From assembly GCA_944389885.1 (NCBI GenBank), contig CALXNZ010000003.1:115966-179965 (forward strand): 64,000 bases of DNA. The letters are read 5' to 3'. Position 1 is the first letter of the stretch. Each line of letters opens with the position of its first letter. Source of the DNA: an uncultured Opitutales bacterium (lineage in GTDB: Bacteria > Verrucomicrobiota > Verrucomicrobiia > Opitutales > Intestinicryptomonadaceae). This document shows, piece after piece, positions 35,955 to 45,008 of this stretch. A model generated the notes under the pieces. That model had not been told where the DNA came from. It saw nothing but the letters and a program-made list of their open reading frames with translations, and made no database searches. Made by a program: the position numbers and the translations under genes.

Positions 35955-37562
35955 CTATTTCGGGTCGAGAATTTGCTTGTCGCGCAAGAGGCGCTCGCGC
36001 AGCTTTGGATAATTTACGTCTTGAACGGCGATATTGTCGTCTATTGCCATTGAAGCCGCAGTGGCTGCGCTTTGCCCCAACAACATGAATACGGGTTCCA
36101 TTCTTATAGAACCAAACGCCACATGGCTTGCCGATAACGCAACGGGGACAAAGAGGTTTGAACACTCGCCCTTTTTGGGAACTATGCTCTTATAGCTTAC
36201 AGGATATGGCTTTTTGACGCGCTCCTCAAAGCCGCCTTCTACGCAGAGGGTTCCGTCCTTTACCACGCGCTCGACATGGTGGGAATCCATCGTGTAGCTT
36301 GCAAGGCCTACGGAATCTGGAGCCGAGGTATTTCCGGTGCAGTTGGCTTGAGTCATAACATAATCTGAAAGCATGCGGCGGGCTTCGCGCACATACAGTT
36401 CATGGGGCCAGTGCTCCGTTTCGGGAAATTCTCCGGCATCCAATCCGTATTCGCTTACGCGTTTGCGGAGACTTTCCGGAATAGACTTGTCGTTTGCAAG
36501 AAAGTACATAAAGCCCTTTTGCCAGTTGACATGGTCCTGGAATATTTTTTCGCGTTCGGCATAGGATCCTTCAGCCCAGCCAAAGTTTGCGCCAACATGG
36601 TCTATTGACACGGGGCCGGCATTGTTGCAGTCTCCCTCATTCAACTTTACGGGGCCGTGTTTGTAGCGCAAATCCCAAAAATCGGGGGAGGGCGCGGCAT
36701 TTACATATCGCTTGAGTATTTCAAAGCGTTCGGGCCTATAATTGTCGGGCTTAGGCCATGGGACGTGCGGTTTTTCCTTAGTGGCGCACATTCTAAAACA
36801 GTAAGACTGAAGTTTTTTGTCGGCAGAGCCTATGTCGAATTTTGAAGTTTTTGCGATTTCTTCAATGAGACCGCTTGATGGGTCTCCCTTCTTTATGTAT
36901 GGGTCTATGGGAAATCTGAATTGATGGCTGGTCTTGCTAAAATATATTCCGTTGTAGTCTTCGTTGAAGCGCGAGTTGTCCTCGCGGCCTACCATGTAGG
37001 AAACCCCTGACATTGCCATTAGATCTCCCTCATAGGTGGCGTCTATAAACATTTTACCTTTTGCGGAATTTCCATTTTCAAATACTATCTTCGTTATTCT
37101 TTCACCGTCCTTTTCCACAGATTCAAGCCTGTGCTCAAAATATACGGGAACGTCGGCTTCAGAAAGCATCTCCAAAAACACCCTTTCGGCGTCCGATGGG
37201 TTAAATCTTGTCCACTTCCCGACTTTTGTGAAAAACTCTACGGGCATTCCGCCTATGGAGCTCTTTACTCCGAGATCCGTTTCGGTAAGACCTGCCGACG
37301 TCATTCCGCCCACATGCCTTCTGAAAACGTACAGAGCCGCGCTCTTTCCCATGCGCTTCGCTTGTATTGCCGCTCCCACTCCCCCAGGAGTTCCGCCGTA
37401 AACAACGACATCATAATATGCTTCCGTTGGTTTTTCTGCCTTTGGAAGCGGATAGTAATACCGCAGTCCCGGATTTGGCGTTGACGGCTTTGCCATTTCC
37501 GCGGCGACGGCGTTGAATAAGTAAAATACTACACTCAGGATATACGGAAAATATCTTATCAT
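35955..37562 (-). CDS. Secreted FAD-dependent oxidoreductase (FAD_oxidored / xanthan-lyase-associated type)
   Basis: 535 residues with a signal peptide (cleavage near AVAAEM, about residue 21). The FAD fold begins at YYDVVVYGGTPGGVGAAIQA (residues ~49-67), a glycine-rich loop GGTPGGVG typical of PF12831 proteins, followed by HVGGMTSAGL. Near the C-terminus, ARRMLSDYVMTQANCTGN and LGQSAATAASMAID complete the usual FAD-binding pattern. The substrate is unknown. It starts three bases after the stop of the haem-containing HzsA-like gene and lacks its own Shine-Dalgarno, so it is probably translated from the same mRNA and may pass electrons to that partner. Confidence 0.8.
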   Translation of the reverse strand: MIRYFPYILSVVFYLFNAVAAEMAKPSTPNPGLRYYYPLPKAEKPTEAYYDVVVYGGTPGGVGAAIQAKRMGKSAALYVFRRHVGGMTSAGLTETDLGVKSSIGGMPVEFFTKVGKWTRFNPSDAERVFLEMLSEADVPVYFEHRLESVEKDGERITKIVFENGNSAKGKMFIDATYEGDLMAMSGVSYMVGREDNSRFNEDYNGIYFSKTSHQFRFPIDPYIKKGDPSSGLIEEIAKTSKFDIGSADKKLQSYCFRMCATKEKPHVPWPKPDNYRPERFEILKRYVNAAPSPDFWDLRYKHGPVKLNEGDCNNAGPVSIDHVGANFGWAEGSYAEREKIFQDHVNWQKGFMYFLANDKSIPESLRKRVSEYGLDAGEFPETEHWPHELYVREARRMLSDYVMTQANCTGNTSAPDSVGLASYTMDSHHVERVVKDGTLCVEGGFEERVKKPYPVSYKSIVPKKGECSNLFVPVALSASHVAFGSIRMEPVFMLLGQSAATAASMAIDDNIAVQDVNYPKLRERLLRDKQILDPK

Positions 37563-37565
37563 ATG

Positions 37566-40500
37566 TTATTTTTTATCTTCAGTTTTTTTTGCGTTTAAGT
37601 CTAACGTGAGATGGTCGTCTTGCCATTTGAAATATTTCGCATCTATTTCAAGCGGATCTATTGGCTGGTCGTCAGGGAAATTCTTTGGAAGAATTCCGCA
37701 GCGCTTCATCATTTCCACATAACCATATGTCGGGCGGAAATTCTTTTCGTGGACAAAAGGCTTATTCTTGCGCATGTATGCGCTTACCGCCTTAAAATTG
37801 GATTCGAGTTTTTTGTATTCAAAATCGTTCTTGTCTTTGAATACTATCGGATGCGGATTCTCTTTTGTCCCTTCCGCAAGCCCTCCGGCGCTCTTTGCCA
37901 AAGGCGTTATTAAGGCGAGGGAATTTTCGGGTACCAGGTAGTCGAAAAGATAGGCTTTTAGAAATTTGGTATCTTGTACGCCGTCTTCACCTTTTTTGAC
38001 TTTTATGTTGGTATAAATATTTACCCACGGTATATAGTGAAGCCCGAATTCCTTTTGCTTCTTGAGATTGTGACAAGGGGTGCACTTGAATCCAATAACT
38101 TCGTTCACTGCCTTTACATTCGGATTGCTCCCGTCTATTGCGGAATATCCATTTTCAAAGTAAGAGTCGAAAATGAATCCGGTTCCAACTCCGGCATATG
38201 ACCCAATTTGGAACGCTCCGGAATCCAACCATGCCCGCATTAGATTGAGATCCTTTTCTTCGAGGCGTTTGCAGTGGTGCTTACCCTCAAGCTTGTTCAT
38301 GAGCTTGCTGCCGCCCGAACCAAAAGAGTAGGGTTGCATATTGCCCCATTTGTTGGCGCCGGTCACTATTTGGTCGCGCGAAATGAGCGAGAGCAGAGAC
38401 ATTATGCGTTGGGAGGTCAATCCGCGTGTGAGGATTACTCCTCCGGAAGCCTTGCGGGGATTGTGGCAGCTTATGCAATATTTATCGAGTATGGGCTGAA
38501 CGTGGTGCATGTAGTCTATCACTGGCGGAACGCCGGGAATAGGTTCTATTTTAGACGTTCCCTTCTTATATGCGATAGGAAGTTCCTTTTTGCGTATTGG
38601 AGCTTCCGTGCGGTTTTCATGGCAGCCAACGCAGCTTGTAGATGTTCCGGGAGCAAAGCCCACAAAACTCTGCATGCGCTTTACGGCGCGCCCGTTTTCG
38701 TCCAGTGCCACAAGCGCAAGCGCCCTTCTTGCCGGAACTTCAAATTTTGCCGATCCGTCTTCATAGACTGGGACAGTTCCCCATATCTTTTCTAAGGCGA
38801 ATCCTCCATTGTAATTCAATGGATAGTATCCGCCATGGTAGTGTACGGGCTCGGGTAAAACTTGGGTTATCATCAATTTCTTTACGGTGCCGCGCTTTAC
38901 GTCCGCCATTTTTCTGCCCTGATATATGTCTTGTAAAAATACTTGGGCGGTATCCTGCGTAAAGTCCGCATTGTCCACTCGCGGGGTTTCGGGCTCGCGG
39001 GGCGCCAGTGGTTGCACATTGCGCGCTATGACTTTACAGTCGGGTATATGCCTCTCTTTATTCCCCCTCATCTTTGGCAGGTTCATTTTGACTTTTGCCT
39101 CGCTGGCCAAGAGTTCCGGCGGAATTTTTATTTCGTAAAAAAGTCCGCATTCATCGTATATTAATATGCTTCCGGAATATGTCGTCGTCAGAACCATTCT
39201 GCCTTTTAAAGGATAAGGATCGAAAAGGTTATGGCGTTCCGGATATCTTTCTCCGTTTATGTATGTAAAAGAGTAGGGGCTGCTGGGGTCAAACGGAGGT
39301 ATTGCGTAGGCTATGTCTCCGCGATGGTCTTTTATTCCGTGTCCGGGGGCGCAGGTGAATACGACTCCCTCCTCGTCAGGCAGCTGTTCGGCCCCTATGA
39401 AAAGGCCTCCCGGCTTCTCGTTGCCCAGATATATCATGTCGTTTGAGCCGTCGGGATTTATTGTCCAGAGGTGATGGTATGATAACTGGGAGCGGTGGTT
39501 GTAATCCCAGCGCATGTAAATTATCCTGCCGTCTTTCAGTATGCGCGGACGGTTGTCAACGTCGGGATTCACTGAAATCGCCCGGATCTTATTTTCGTCC
39601 TTAAACCATCTGTGTAGATTCGACACAGGCACCATCCAACATTGCACAGTGCGGTTGAGGCGGTCTGAAGTATAGAGTATGTCTCCATTTGGCATATAGC
39701 AGGGCTCTATGTCGTTTGCATTGGTTGCCATTGGAAGCTTGCGCAGATTTTTGCCGTCGGTGTCTATCTCGTAAAGGTGGAATGTATCGTCGTCTCCCTT
39801 GCGGTAGGAGAACAATATCTTTTTGCCGCTGTGGTGTAGTTGGGCGTCGCGCACGCAACCTTTGGGGTCGTCTATCAGTAGTCTGTATTTTCCCGTCCTG
39901 AGGTTGAATACAACAAGTTTTCCGCCCATACGGCTAAATACCTCTTGGTCAAAACAGTAGTCGACATTAGCGCTTCCAGTTTTGGCGGGTACGAGTTTTC
40001 CGTAATTTGCATACCAATGGTAGTCTCTGCCTTCGCCCTTGGTGCAGAATATGACTTCTTCAGTCCCCATTGCTTTTATGGCCCTATCCAATAGCATTGG
40101 CCGATAATCTGGAATATCAGGATATTTTGGGTCGTCGGACAGCTGTATGAAGTCGTAAACTATCCACGAATGCGCCCCCGATTTTTTGTCGAATACGGGC
40201 ACCAATTCGATTTTATTTTTTGTGCCATCGCTTTTGAAAAGGGCGAAGGGGATTCTTATTGTAAAAGGTTTAGACGGCACGCCGACGCCGTCGGGGTGGG
40301 CGTATAGCGACGCCGGGGCGGTGTGTCTGCCGGATACATCTTTATCGTAGAAAAATCCGTTTTGGGCTCCTATTTTTTTCCCGTTAAGGCGCACTTCTAT
40401 AGTTATTCCCGTTGTAGATGAATCAGCAAAACCTATTTTTAAGAAAAAGTCTTTGTGGGCTTTTGGGGAATCGAATTCTATCGAGTATATTTTAGCTTCG

Positions 40501-40808
40501 CGTTCCACTTCCGCCCAGGGGCAATTAGCTATCGGGTGAATGAAGGGCCAGTCCGAATCTTTTGACTTGCCGACCGTAAATACCACGGGATTTTTATAAA
40601 ATTCTATGCTCTTATCGAGGTTGCGATATGCCCTGAATTTTTCGTCATAGCCGGTCATGTATTGGAATCGCATATCGTCGAGGCCTCTAAAATGCTTAAA
40701 TTCTGCGGCTCTCGCGTCCGGTTTACCTATTTGAAATGCGGTAATCTCCGCGAAAACCGACGCACTCAAAAATAGAGCCAAAATAAACGGCACAAGAAAC
40801 TTTTTCAT
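37566..40808 (-). CDS. Secreted three-haem HzsA-like protein with beta-propeller
   Basis: 1080 residues. Signal peptide 1-20 (cleavage near FAEIT). Residues ~70-225 are a carbohydrate-lyase-like beta-sandwich; ~230-480 hold repeated propeller blades (e.g. IEPCYMPNGDILYTSDR, NPDGSNDM of the WD40-like/PD40 type). The C-terminal third has three c-type haem motifs: CVGCH (726-730), CISCH (778-782) and CTPCH (909-913). This order (propeller, then haem domain) is that of the hydrazine synthase alpha-like family found in planctomycetes and Verrucomicrobia. No hzsB/C or hydrazine genes are here, so it should not be called hydrazine synthase. It is transcribed with a flavoenzyme. Confidence 0.78.
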   Translation of the reverse strand: MKKFLVPFILALFLSASVFAEITAFQIGKPDARAAEFKHFRGLDDMRFQYMTGYDEKFRAYRNLDKSIEFYKNPVVFTVGKSKDSDWPFIHPIANCPWAEVEREAKIYSIEFDSPKAHKDFFLKIGFADSSTTGITIEVRLNGKKIGAQNGFFYDKDVSGRHTAPASLYAHPDGVGVPSKPFTIRIPFALFKSDGTKNKIELVPVFDKKSGAHSWIVYDFIQLSDDPKYPDIPDYRPMLLDRAIKAMGTEEVIFCTKGEGRDYHWYANYGKLVPAKTGSANVDYCFDQEVFSRMGGKLVVFNLRTGKYRLLIDDPKGCVRDAQLHHSGKKILFSYRKGDDDTFHLYEIDTDGKNLRKLPMATNANDIEPCYMPNGDILYTSDRLNRTVQCWMVPVSNLHRWFKDENKIRAISVNPDVDNRPRILKDGRIIYMRWDYNHRSQLSYHHLWTINPDGSNDMIYLGNEKPGGLFIGAEQLPDEEGVVFTCAPGHGIKDHRGDIAYAIPPFDPSSPYSFTYINGERYPERHNLFDPYPLKGRMVLTTTYSGSILIYDECGLFYEIKIPPELLASEAKVKMNLPKMRGNKERHIPDCKVIARNVQPLAPREPETPRVDNADFTQDTAQVFLQDIYQGRKMADVKRGTVKKLMITQVLPEPVHYHGGYYPLNYNGGFALEKIWGTVPVYEDGSAKFEVPARRALALVALDENGRAVKRMQSFVGFAPGTSTSCVGCHENRTEAPIRKKELPIAYKKGTSKIEPIPGVPPVIDYMHHVQPILDKYCISCHNPRKASGGVILTRGLTSQRIMSLLSLISRDQIVTGANKWGNMQPYSFGSGGSKLMNKLEGKHHCKRLEEKDLNLMRAWLDSGAFQIGSYAGVGTGFIFDSYFENGYSAIDGSNPNVKAVNEVIGFKCTPCHNLKKQKEFGLHYIPWVNIYTNIKVKKGEDGVQDTKFLKAYLFDYLVPENSLALITPLAKSAGGLAEGTKENPHPIVFKDKNDFEYKKLESNFKAVSAYMRKNKPFVHEKNFRPTYGYVEMMKRCGILPKNFPDDQPIDPLEIDAKYFKWQDDHLTLDLNAKKTEDKK

Positions 40809-40813
40809 AAAAT

Positions 40814-40822
40814 TCCTCCCTT
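40814..40822 (-). promoter_or_regulatory. Shine-Dalgarno of the HzsA-like gene
   Basis: AAGGGAGGA on the minus strand ends five bases before the ATG at 40808. It is strong for this window and fixes the start. Confidence 0.7.
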
Positions 40823-40865
40823 ATTGTAGAAATTTGCTATATCACGCCTCCTGAAACACAGTGAT

Positions 40866-40894
40866 ATTAAAATACAATCTCTCTATATTGTAAA
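40866..40894 (-). promoter_or_regulatory. Promoter of the HzsA-like / flavoenzyme operon
   Basis: On the minus strand TTTACA (40894-40889), exactly 17 bases, TTTAAT (40871-40866). It lies about 60 bases before the start codon, giving a leader of about 50 bases. Confidence 0.55.
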
Positions 40895-40963
40895 GACTTA
40901 TCGTATTTTTTTAAAGGCGGGGACCTTGGGGAATAAATCTGCTTTAAGTGGAAGGCTGATTTG

Positions 40964-41920
40964 CTATTCGGAGCTTTTTTCTTGAATTACATAATGCGGG
41001 CGCCTTTTACTCTCCAGATAAATTTTTGCCGTGTAATATCCTATGGCCCCCAGGCTGAACAGCTGCAGCCCGCCTATTAGCAGGATTACGCATATCATTG
41101 AAGTCCAGCCGAAGGCAGAATTATGATAAATGAGCTGCCTTATGGAAAGGAATACAATTGCCAAAACGGATACTACGCTTAATAGGACTCCCCCCAATGC
41201 AACAAGAGCCAATGGAACCGTAGAGAAAGAAGTTATCGCTTCAAACGAATAGAGAATCAGCCCCCAAGTTGACCATTTTGTCTTGCCTGCTATGCGTTCG
41301 CGGTTCTCAAACTCGAACCACTTCGTCTTAAATCCGACATATTCATAGACGCCTTTTAAGAATCTATTGTATTCGGGCAATTCGAGTATTGCGTCGCGCA
41401 CGCGGCGCGTTATCAGGCGGAAGTCGCGGGCGCCTTCTGTGAACTTTATTCGCGAGACCGCATTCAGAGTTTTGTAAAAACACTTTGCGCCAAAGGTTCT
41501 AAGGGGCGGTTCCCCGTCGCGGGTGGATCTCCTTGTGGCGGCGCATTCATATCCATCTTCCCTGATTGCCTTAAACATTTCCGGCAACAGTTCCGGAGGG
41601 TCTTGAAGATCCGCGTCCATAATAGCTATATAGTTTCCGCGGGCCTCGGTTAATCCTGCGAGCATTGCGGCTTCTTTGCCAAAATTCCGGGAAAATGATA
41701 TATATCGGATTCTTCCGTCCTCCCTATTCATCTCTTTTATTTTGTCCAAGGTGGCGTCTTTTGAACCGTCCTCAACAAAGATGATTTCCCATTCTATATT
41801 TGGAATTTTATCAACGGATTCCTTAAATTCTTTAAGAAATGAGAAAAGTACGTCTTCCTCGTCCTTGCACGGCACTATCGCGCTAAAGAGTTCGCGCCTG
41901 CTGGCATTGTTTTCCTGCAT
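40964..41920 (-). CDS. Family 2 glycosyltransferase, GtrB/DPM1-like
   Basis: 318 residues from the ATG at 41920; a TTG at 41959 could add 13 residues. The GT-A fold begins FSAIVPCKDEEDVLFSFLKEF, with the nucleotide-binding IIFVEDGSKDATLDKI and the metal motif DADLQDPPELL. Two membrane helices near the C-terminus (~residues 235-258 and ~267-290) match polyprenyl-phosphate glycosyl transferases such as GtrB, which load a sugar on the lipid carrier for transfer across the inner membrane. The partner flippase and transferase are not nearby. It lies between the HzsA-like operon and a GH43-like gene, on the same strand. Confidence 0.88.
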   Translation of the reverse strand: MQENNASRRELFSAIVPCKDEEDVLFSFLKEFKESVDKIPNIEWEIIFVEDGSKDATLDKIKEMNREDGRIRYISFSRNFGKEAAMLAGLTEARGNYIAIMDADLQDPPELLPEMFKAIREDGYECAATRRSTRDGEPPLRTFGAKCFYKTLNAVSRIKFTEGARDFRLITRRVRDAILELPEYNRFLKGVYEYVGFKTKWFEFENRERIAGKTKWSTWGLILYSFEAITSFSTVPLALVALGGVLLSVVSVLAIVFLSIRQLIYHNSAFGWTSMICVILLIGGLQLFSLGAIGYYTAKIYLESKRRPHYVIQEKSSE

Positions 41921-42084
41921 GTCTCGTAATTTAGTTTTTACATCCCTTAATTTCAACAATTTTATTCGGGATATTATGGCTTACCCGCGCTTATCGGGAT
42001 ATTGCAAATGGCGCCGTGAAAATAAAAATTTCCGCGCTTTTTATTGTATCGCGGAAATTCTGGCGAGTTTTTATTATATGTTTG

Positions 42085-43179
42085 TTATTCGACAATGGTC
42101 GGCTTGCCGTCCCTAAATTCAATTTTTACTTTGGATAGGAACCAGTTCTTGCCTTTATTGTCGTTGCCCTGATAAAATAGCCATAGCTTTCCGTCGGGAG
42201 CGGAAAATATATGCGGGTGTCCGGATTCGCTGCTGTTCCACTCGCCGCTTTTGCCGTTTGCGAGCAGGGGCTTGTCGGAAATTCTTTTAAATTTTACGCC
42301 GTCACTGCTTACGGCGACCCCTATTTGTTGCGGATCGTTATTGTAGCCACCGGCGTAAAACATATAGACTTTTCCGTCGCGCACCAATGCGGAGGCTGCC
42401 TCTATGCAATTTGTTTCCCAGGGAAGTTCCGGCTTTAATATGGGGGCGTCTTTGGAGAGATGCTTCCAAGTCCCGCGCCCAAAGGTCGATTTTTCGTCGG
42501 TGGAGGCTACTCCTTGCATTTGTATTTTTCCCGCTTTGTCGCGGGTAGCGTAATATAGAAAATATTTGTCTCCGAATTTTACGACTTCCGCGTCTATGGC
42601 CCTGCCGTTATTCCATGAACCGTCCGGCGCAAAAATAGGATTGGATGGGTCTCTTACAAAATTTATTCCGTCCGCAGACCATGCGTGGCAAATTGCGTCT
42701 TTGGGAAAATTCCCGTAAGTCTGATAAAATAGGTGAACAACTCCGTCTCTTATGATTGCCCCGGGGGCGCATAGCCCATTAGCCTCGCATGCGGATTCAG
42801 GTATAATTTCTCCGACTTTTTTCCAGTGCGTTAAATCCGTGCTCTCGGCGATTCCTATACCCCAGCCTTTTATGGATTTAGCTTTTTCAGGATTGGAGTA
42901 TGGAGGAATTGAGAAATACATGAGATAGCGCCCCTTAAAATATATCACATGCGGATCTTTTGAGTATGGGAATCCGGCGCGCGAGCTGTCGGCGTATATC
43001 ATAGCTCCGCTTTCAGCCTTGCGCTTTGCCGCAGGATAATTCTCAAGCGGCACAATATCGAAATCGGCGGTTTTAGGAGTTTCATTTTTTGTGCACGACA
43101 GTGTTATTTCGCAGATAAAAGCGCAGCATAGCGCAAGGGTTATATATCCGGTGAAACATCTTATCGACTCAGAACGCAT
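42085..43179 (-). CDS. Secreted five-bladed propeller protein, GH43/GH32-like
   Basis: 364 residues. The signal segment reaches a cysteine near residue 29 (TLSC), so it may be a lipoprotein although the lipobox is not canonical. The body has propeller blades with the recurring 'DP.V...G.Y.MYFS' and 'S.DG..F...' patterns: DPHVIYFKGRYLMYFS, GIAESTDLTHWKKV, AWSADGINFVRDPSNP, AVSSDGVKFKRIS. These fit clan GH-F/J glycosidases or related beta-fructosidase-like proteins acting on plant or mucin glycans. Acidic catalytic residues could not be assigned safely. It has a strong Shine-Dalgarno and is upstream of the glycosyltransferase on the same strand. Confidence 0.72.
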   Translation of the reverse strand: MRSESIRCFTGYITLALCCAFICEITLSCTKNETPKTADFDIVPLENYPAAKRKAESGAMIYADSSRAGFPYSKDPHVIYFKGRYLMYFSIPPYSNPEKAKSIKGWGIGIAESTDLTHWKKVGEIIPESACEANGLCAPGAIIRDGVVHLFYQTYGNFPKDAICHAWSADGINFVRDPSNPIFAPDGSWNNGRAIDAEVVKFGDKYFLYYATRDKAGKIQMQGVASTDEKSTFGRGTWKHLSKDAPILKPELPWETNCIEAASALVRDGKVYMFYAGGYNNDPQQIGVAVSSDGVKFKRISDKPLLANGKSGEWNSSESGHPHIFSAPDGKLWLFYQGNDNKGKNWFLSKVKIEFRDGKPTIVE

Positions 43180-43186
43180 TTATATT

Positions 43187-43194
43187 TCCTCCTT
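43187..43194 (-). promoter_or_regulatory. Shine-Dalgarno of the GH43-like gene
   Basis: AAGGAGGA on the minus strand, seven bases before the ATG at 43179. It is a near-perfect anti-16S complement. Confidence 0.75.
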
Positions 43195-43393
43195 AATTTT
43201 ATATGCAGTATTGTATTTTCGTATAGGCTTGAAAAATTTGCGGGCAAAATCAAAATTTCAACAGGCAGGTTTTTCAAAAAAAATATATCCAATTTCGCCC
43301 CGAATATTTTTTAACCGCATATTTTTTCAATAAAATTTTTGGGGCTTTATGAAAAGCATTAAAAGCTTTGACGCTTTTTGTGGAATAAAATTT

Positions 43394-43419
43394 AGAAAAA
43401 AAATCCGCCTTTTGGCGGA
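43394..43419 (-). terminator. Terminator of tRNA-Gly
   Basis: On the minus strand the stem TCCGCC-AAAA-GGCGGA is followed by eight T residues, beginning 12 bases after the tRNA 3' end. It is a textbook intrinsic terminator. Confidence 0.85.
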
Positions 43420-43430
43420 GTAGTAAAAAA

Positions 43431-43502
43431 GCGGGCAATCGGGTTCGAACCGACAACCTCAACCTTGGCAAGGTCGCGCTCTGCCAATTGAGCTATGCCC
43501 GC
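43431..43502 (-). tRNA. tRNA-Gly (anticodon GCC)
   Basis: 72 bases on the minus strand. The acceptor stem GCGGGCA / TGCCCGC is perfect; the D-arm GCTC...GAGC, anticodon stem-loop CGACC-TTGCCAA-GGTTG with anticodon GCC, and a T-loop GTTCGAACC are all present. The 3' CCA is not encoded; the sequence continues straight into a terminator. Its promoter overlaps the 3' end of the upstream PstS-like gene. Confidence 0.95.
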
Positions 43503-43519
43503 AAAAAATTATATGTGGC

Positions 43520-43548
43520 GATAGTGTATTTTTATTGAGCGATGTCAA
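43520..43548 (-). promoter_or_regulatory. Promoter of tRNA-Gly inside the upstream gene end
   Basis: Minus-strand TTGACA (43548-43543) lies within the last codons of the PstS-like gene; 17 bases later is ACTATC (43525-43520). A start about 10 bases upstream of the tRNA follows. A TATAAT closer to the gene (43508-43513 region) is too near the mature 5' end to be the main -10. Confidence 0.5.
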
Positions 43549-44404
43549 GCTCGAACAGCGATTTTTTTCTGGAATTTTCAGGCGCGCTGAAGAAATCCGA
43601 CGAATCGATGCATTGCGCTATCGAATTATCCAAGAGCATTTTTACGAGAGGCTTTATTTTTGCGGAATTTTTCTTGTCGTAAGCTATGTAGAAATTCAGG
43701 GTCATAGGATAGTCCCCATTGAATATGCTGTTGATATCCGGTCTAAATGCGTACTGCGAATTTCCGCCTTTTGATACGGCGATTATCTTTACGGTTTTCG
43801 GATCTTGGACTTTTCCTACTACTGCAAGGGCGGAGTTGTTCGATTTTACAGTGTTGATGAGATCTTGCATAGAGGGAACCACATTTACCCATGAGGCTAT
43901 GTTAGTCCCGTCCATTGCCGAATATTTAAATAATTCCACAACTACATTTTTTGAATCGTTGAATAGAACCGGCATTATGTTGCGCATGCCGATATTCTTT
44001 ATGTTTAGTTGCTGCCACGATTCCAGCCTGTTGTCGGCGGAGGCCGAAAATATGTTTTTCAACTGTTCCGCGGAGATCTCCTCGAGCGGATTTATCGGAT
44101 TGGCTATGACTATTGCAACTTGGTAGGCAAATGGTATCAGGGTCAATCCGTCAGGCGCGTTGCGCCCTCTTGGAAGGGCTATTATGGCAATATCGGATTT
44201 TCCGTTCTTTAAATCTTCAAACGCCGAATAGGTTCCGCGCATGTTTATGTCGAGATTTATGTTCCCCTTTTTAGCCAGATCCTGCAGGGTTCCGGATATG
44301 CATGGAGCGATGAGATCGCTACCCGCGAGCTTGAGCGTTTCTTGGGCGCAGATAGGAGTGCAGACAAGTGCCGCAAGCGAAGCTATTGTAATTATTCTTT
44401 TCAT
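43532..44404 (-). CDS. PstS-like periplasmic substrate-binding protein (orphan)
   Basis: 290 residues with a signal peptide (cleavage near ICAQE, residue ~20). The PBP fold of the PstS family is seen in LKLAGSDLIAPCISGTLQDLA, RGTYSAFEDLKNGKSDIAIIALP, and the later PLEEISAEQLKNIFSA, which is the conserved 'ls..ql..IF.G.i..W' element. Phosphate is the expected ligand class but the usual SGT/SRP ligand residues are altered, so another anion is possible. No pstCAB genes are in the window, which is odd for a PstS homologue. It lies between sufT and tRNA-Gly. Confidence 0.75.
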   Translation of the reverse strand: MKRIITIASLAALVCTPICAQETLKLAGSDLIAPCISGTLQDLAKKGNINLDINMRGTYSAFEDLKNGKSDIAIIALPRGRNAPDGLTLIPFAYQVAIVIANPINPLEEISAEQLKNIFSASADNRLESWQQLNIKNIGMRNIMPVLFNDSKNVVVELFKYSAMDGTNIASWVNVVPSMQDLINTVKSNNSALAVVGKVQDPKTVKIIAVSKGGNSQYAFRPDINSIFNGDYPMTLNFYIAYDKKNSAKIKPLVKMLLDNSIAQCIDSSDFFSAPENSRKKSLFELDIAQ

Positions 44405-44450
44405 AATATTCGGAAAATCAATACGGGGCGCATCTTACTGGGAAAGAAAT

Positions 44451-45005
44451 TTATGCCAAGCCTAAAATCATTCTCGCTTCCTCAGTCATCATATCCTGGT
44501 TCCACGGCGGATCCCATACTATGTTGACCGACGCTCCAGATACGCCGGGAAGCGATTCGAGCTTTGAGCGCAGCTCCTCGGCTATGACCGGCCCCATAGC
44601 GCAACCCGCCGCAGTGAGAGTCATATCCGCCTCTATATTGTTAGCGTTCCCGTCCCTCTTTATTTCCATTCTGTAAACAAGACCCAAGTCCACAATATTT
44701 ACGGGTATCTCAGGATCATACACGGTTTTTGCCACATTCCAGAGGTCGGCGTCGGAAAGTTCGGGAGAGTCTTCCGTGGAGTAGGGGAGGGGCTTTGGGG
44801 CTTGATCGCCGGATTTTACCGCATCGGGATAAATCGCGTCGGAATCGGAGTCAGCTATCTTGGCAGCCCCAAAAATTCCGCGGACGGTGTAATAGCCGCC
44901 GAGACAATGCGTGACGTCAATTAAATTTCCGGCGCATAGAATTACTTCCATTCCCGATGGAATTAAAGTGGCTTTGCAGTTCCTTGAAAGCTTAATTTGA
45001 TTCAT
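44451..45005 (-). CDS. sufT: SufT-like iron-sulfur assembly protein (MIP18/DUF59)
   Basis: 184 residues. The N-terminal ~75 residues are the SufT-specific part; the MIP18 domain begins LWNVAKTVYDPEIPVNIVDLGLVY (DPE and DLGLVY motifs) and contains the conserved cysteine region TLTAAGCAMGP, then VNIVWDPPWNQDMMTEEAR. Such proteins help mature Fe-S clusters in the cytosol. It lies three bases downstream of the proB stop on the same strand. The sufS gene is 13 kb to the left, so the Suf genes are dispersed. Confidence 0.85.
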   Translation of the reverse strand: MNQIKLSRNCKATLIPSGMEVILCAGNLIDVTHCLGGYYTVRGIFGAAKIADSDSDAIYPDAVKSGDQAPKPLPYSTEDSPELSDADLWNVAKTVYDPEIPVNIVDLGLVYRMEIKRDGNANNIEADMTLTAAGCAMGPVIAEELRSKLESLPGVSGASVNIVWDPPWNQDMMTEEARMILGLA

Positions 45006-45008
45006 CGA

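Noticed and set aside
37566..40808. Calling the haem protein a hydrazine synthase subunit
   Set aside because: Anammox partner genes are missing and the family is common in non-anammox bacteria; only the domain layout is shared.
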